Shown here one piece after another: positions 61,057 to 64,000 of a DNA stretch of 64,000 nt (the first letter of the stretch is position 1; every line of letters begins with the position of its first letter). This DNA comes from Mesoflavibacter zeaxanthinifaciens DSM 18436 (GTDB taxonomy: Bacteria; Bacteroidota; Bacteroidia; Flavobacteriales; Flavobacteriaceae). Location: contig NZ_KE383820.1 of NCBI RefSeq assembly GCF_000422365.1, forward strand, positions 312,412 to 376,411, written 5' to 3'. Position numbers and translations under genes: made by a program. Under the pieces are notes generated by a model, which was not told the DNA's origin, searched no databases, and worked only from the letters and a program-made list of their open reading frames with translations.

Positions 61057-61656
61057 TTACAGTTCTAATTTCAATTGTTCTGGTAATAGTCTAAAAGATT
61101 TCCTGTGATATTTTGTTACGCCAAATTCCTTAATGGCTTCTCTATGTTCTTTTGTTGGGTAACCTTTGTTTTTTTTCCAATTATACATAGGGAATTCTTC
61201 ATGGATTTTATTCATATACTCATCTCTATACGTTTTTGCTAAAACCGAAGCAGCAGCAATACTTAAAAATTTACCATCTCCTTTAATTATAGTTTCATGC
61301 GGTATTTCTTTAAAAGGTTTAAACTTGTTGCCATCAACTATGATGAATTCGGGTGTGTTTTTTAAAGTTTTAATAGAATTGTGCATTGCTAAAATTGATG
61401 CGTTTAAAATGTTTATCTCGTCAATTACATCAGGATAGATATGAGAAAAGCTAAAACATAAAGCTTCATTTTCTATAACAGGTCTTAAAATGTCGCGTTT
61501 TTTTTCGCTTATCTGTTTAGAGTCGTTAAGAATAGAGTTTTTAAAATCAGGTTTTAATATAACAGCAGCAGCAGTAACGGGACCAGCAAGACAACCACGA
61601 CCAGCTTCGTCTGTTCCGCATTCAAGGTTAAAGCCAGAAAAATTTAGTTTAAGCAT
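61057..61656 (-). CDS. rnhB: Ribonuclease HII
   Basis: RNase HII removes RNA from RNA-DNA hybrids and single ribonucleotides from DNA. The 199-residue protein has the active-site motif [14 protein letters not shown] with Asp16 and Glu17, IIVDGNKF with the third Asp near residue 109 and [21 protein letters not shown]. The length is normal. The ATG at 61656 gives [16 protein letters not shown]. It is first in the operon with the lipoprotein and NdpA genes. Confidence 0.95.
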   Translation of the reverse strand: MLKLNFSGFNLECGTDEAGRGCLAGPVTAAAVILKPDFKNSILNDSKQISEKKRDILRPVIENEALCFSFSHIYPDVIDEINILNASILAMHNSIKTLKNTPEFIIVDGNKFKPFKEIPHETIIKGDGKFLSIAAASVLAKTYRDEYMNKIHEEFPMYNWKKNKGYPTKEHREAIKEFGVTKYHRKSFRLLPEQLKLEL

Positions 61657-61741
61657 TAAATAAAATGAATAATAAAACGTTTAAAAAATTACAGATTTAT
61701 GCCTTTCTTTACTAAAAATCAAATACCATAAAGATATTTGC

Positions 61742-61749
61742 TATTTTTG
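61742..61749 (+). promoter_or_regulatory. -7 box for the putative porin gene
   Basis: TATTTTTG matches TAnnTTTG, 47 bases before the ATG at 61797. Confidence 0.4.
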
Positions 61750-61796
61750 GCACTTAGATAATTTAAAAATTAAAAGACTAAAATAGTCAGCAATTA

Positions 61797-63755
61797 ATGA
61801 AAAAAATAATTTTCAGTATAATTTTAATAATGTTTACAGTATTTGGTTTTGCTCAAAGAAAACTTGGAGGGAAGTCAGATGTGTCAAAAGAAGATCAAGA
61901 GTTAATGGATTCTATTGGTCAAGGAGGAGAAAAAAAATGGAAAAAAGTCAAATTTGAAGACACAGAAATAACACAATATCTAATAATTACTCCAGAAAGA
62001 GACTCTACTTATTTAGATACAACCTTATCTATAAAAAAAGAGTATAAATATAATTATTTAAGACGTGATGATTTTGGTTTAATGCCTTTTGCCAATGTTG
62101 GACAAACGTATAATAGTTTAACGCATAATTTTAGTGATAATAATTTATTGCCCAAATTTGGTGCTAACGCAAAACATTTTAATTATTTAGACGCAGAAGA
62201 TGTTAATTATTACCATGTCCCGACACCTTTAACAGAGATTTACTATAAAACAGCTTTTACACAAGGTCAGCAATTAGATGCTTTTTTTACGGTAAACACA
62301 TCAAAACGACTTAATTTATCTATTGCATATAAAGGAATGCGATCTTTAGGGTTTTATCAAAATTCTTTATCAAGTACCGGAAACTTAAGGATGACAGCAA
62401 GCTATAAGACTAAAAACAATAGATATATAGCTAATATGCACTTTACCTCTCAAGATATTTTAAATGAAGAAAATGGTGGTATTACAGATGAAAGTATTGA
62501 GTTTTTTGAAACTGGAGATGAAGATTTCTTAGATAGAGGTGTTTTTGAAGTAAATTTTGAAAATGCCGAAAGCTTATTTTTAGGAAAACGATTTTATCTT
62601 AACCATACATATGATATCATTAAACAAAACGATTCTACACAAACCAATAAGTTACAAGTGGGGCATATAATGATGCTAGAGGATAAAATATACAAGTTTG
62701 AACAAAGTAGTAGTAATGACTATTTTGGAGAAGCTTTTAAGACCTCAAATCTAGTAGACAGAAATGAGTATGAGCGTTTTTACAATCAATTGCGACTAGA
62801 TTATACAAATAAAACAATAGGTAACATACAATTTAATGCAAGTCATAATAATTATAATTATGGTTACAATAAAGTATTGTATTTAGATTCTGGGACAATA
62901 CCTAATAGGATTAAAGGAGACATATTAAGTGTTGGCGGAAAGTATAAAAAACAATATAAAGGTTTCTTATTATCCGGAGAAGCACAATTAAACATCGTGG
63001 GTGATTATGATTCTAATTATCTATCCGCAAAAGCAGGTTATAAGTTAAGTGAAAACTTTGATGCTTCTGTAGGTATTAATCATCATACTGTGGCACCAAA
63101 CTTTAATACTTTATTGTATCAAAGTGACTATGTAAATTATAACTGGAAAAATAATTTCAACAATATAAAGACACAACAAATAGTTTTTGACATTAAATCA
63201 GATAAATACGTAAACCTATCATTAGACTTTAACACCATAACAGACAATGTGTATTTTGCAAAAAACGAAGATGATAACGTAAAGCCTTTTCAAAATAGTG
63301 CTACAATTACATATCTTAGAGCAAAACTTCAAAAAGAAATACGATATAAAAACTTCGCTTTAGATAATACGGTACTATATCAAAATGTCTCCGATGAGAA
63401 TAATACATTAAATGTACCTCAAATAGTAACACGTAATACATTGTACTATTCAAATCACGTGTTTAAAAAAGCGATGTTTCTTCAAACAGGTGTGATATTT
63501 AATTATTTCACAAAATATAATATGAATGGTTATGATCCTTTGTTGGCAGAATTTTATACGCAAAATCAGCAAGAGTATGGTGGGTTCCCTAGATTAGACT
63601 TTTTCATTAATGCTAAAATTCGTCAAACAAGAATCTTTTTAAAGGCAGAGCACTTCAATGCAGCTTTTACAGGATATAATTATTATTCAGCACCAAACCA
63701 ACCATTTCGAGATTTTGCTGTTCGTTTTGGGTTGGTATGGGATTTCTTTATGTAG
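61797..63755 (+). CDS. Putative outer-membrane porin
   Basis: The 652-residue protein has a signal peptide (KIIFSIILIMFTVFGFAQ) and a mature chain of alternating hydrophobic and aromatic strands such as RLNLSIAYKGMRSLGFYQ, RIFLKAEHFNAAF and the terminal RDFAVRFGLVWDFFM, whose final Phe-Met resembles barrel-end signals. The pattern is that of the Bacteroidota 'putative porin' family. A substrate is not evident. The gene is intact and ends 245 bases before the window edge. Confidence 0.85.
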   Translation: MKKIIFSIILIMFTVFGFAQRKLGGKSDVSKEDQELMDSIGQGGEKKWKKVKFEDTEITQYLIITPERDSTYLDTTLSIKKEYKYNYLRRDDFGLMPFANVGQTYNSLTHNFSDNNLLPKFGANAKHFNYLDAEDVNYYHVPTPLTEIYYKTAFTQGQQLDAFFTVNTSKRLNLSIAYKGMRSLGFYQNSLSSTGNLRMTASYKTKNNRYIANMHFTSQDILNEENGGITDESIEFFETGDEDFLDRGVFEVNFENAESLFLGKRFYLNHTYDIIKQNDSTQTNKLQVGHIMMLEDKIYKFEQSSSNDYFGEAFKTSNLVDRNEYERFYNQLRLDYTNKTIGNIQFNASHNNYNYGYNKVLYLDSGTIPNRIKGDILSVGGKYKKQYKGFLLSGEAQLNIVGDYDSNYLSAKAGYKLSENFDASVGINHHTVAPNFNTLLYQSDYVNYNWKNNFNNIKTQQIVFDIKSDKYVNLSLDFNTITDNVYFAKNEDDNVKPFQNSATITYLRAKLQKEIRYKNFALDNTVLYQNVSDENNTLNVPQIVTRNTLYYSNHVFKKAMFLQTGVIFNYFTKYNMNGYDPLLAEFYTQNQQEYGGFPRLDFFINAKIRQTRIFLKAEHFNAAFTGYNYYSAPNQPFRDFAVRFGLVWDFFM

Positions 63756-64000
63756 AATTCTTTTAAGTACAGAACTTAATTATTTTTACGGCTAGTGCTT
63801 TTTTTCCTGGTATGATTTAAATTGATTAATGTTTTAGATTTATAAGAAGTATTAATATTATATATAGTTGAAACACTATTTAAATGTTTATAAGAAATAA
63901 GTAATAATATATATATACTCTACATAAAAGTATAAGATTTAAAAGGAGCATTAAGTGTATTATATAGGTTGAAAAAACAGATTTGAAAAAAAGATAAAAA
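63756..64000. other. AT-rich intergenic region at the window edge
   Basis: No open frame of useful size, no terminator with a clear stem and no TAnnTTTG box that I trust. Short TATA runs occur near 63860-63920. It probably holds the 3' end of the porin transcript and the upstream region of the next gene. Confidence 0.5.

Noticed and set aside
1..64000. CRISPR arrays, prophage, integrase or IS transposase
   Set aside because: No regularly spaced repeats and no protein with transposase, integrase or phage structural motifs was found.

Overview
The window is a contiguous piece of a low-GC Bacteroidota chromosome, almost certainly family Flavobacteriaceae. The evidence is gliding genes gldB and gldC, a type IX secretion (T9SS) plug-type protein, two proteins with T9SS sorting tails, a sodium-pumping NADH:quinone reductase (nqrABCDEF), a DnaG primase without zinc ligands, and housekeeping promoters of the TTG/TAnnTTTG type with few Shine-Dalgarno sites. 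A genus close to Olleya, Lacinutrix or Psychroserpens is possible, but the sequence alone does not settle it. I see no prophage, IS transposase, CRISPR array or rRNA operon; most of the window is ordinary core genome.

Layout. 1-3970: MazG-like tail, aroA, queA, a 99-bp palindromic repeat, rlmN. 3989-8590: a T9SS cargo protein, a polyprenyl synthase, then an ECF sigma / anti-sigma-like / outer-membrane-barrel operon behind an ECF-type promoter. 8672-13590: dnaG, a LuxR-type regulator, nadE, and gldBC. 13605-17094: pruA, apaG and the T9SS plug protein, all on the minus strand. 17252-28285: nqrABCDEF, a secreted M43 protease, two small conserved proteins and apbE, whose product flavinylates NqrB and NqrC. 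28288-36494: DUF423 protein, methyltransferase, a GxxExxY nuclease-fold gene bounded by inverted repeats, map, CoA hydrolase/transferase, HAD phosphatase, gpmI, M48 protease and GNAT acetyltransferases. 36543-36615: tRNA-Gly(TCC), followed by a second dispersed repeat. 36801-43205: peptidase E, two exported carboxypeptidase-regulatory-like paralogues, a DUF6702 protein, an M1 aminopeptidase, a small nuclease and a DUF4136 lipoprotein. 43219-50560: hutU coupled to a 55-codon Cys-rich gene, a small HExxH membrane protein, a large exported beta-rich protein, then desulfhydrase-like / glucosaminidase / hemL. 50579-55662: two LTxxQ-like periplasmic proteins, a hybrid histidine kinase, lysS. 55839-63755: a YqaE/Pmp3 peptide, a lipoprotein, lipB, an NdpA-type nucleoid protein, an 803-residue lipoprotein, rnhB and a putative porin.

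How the genes work together. Nqr and ApbE form a bioenergetic unit: ApbE attaches FMN to the threonines visible in NqrB and NqrC, and the pump makes the sodium gradient. GldB, GldC, the plug protein and the two sorting-tail cargo proteins belong to gliding and T9SS export. The sigma / anti-sigma / barrel operon looks like an envelope-sensing circuit, and a similar promoter precedes the yqaE gene. The most unusual structure is the roughly 446-bp GxxExxY unit at 29434-29879 with matching inverted ends, which looks like a small mobile or modular element.
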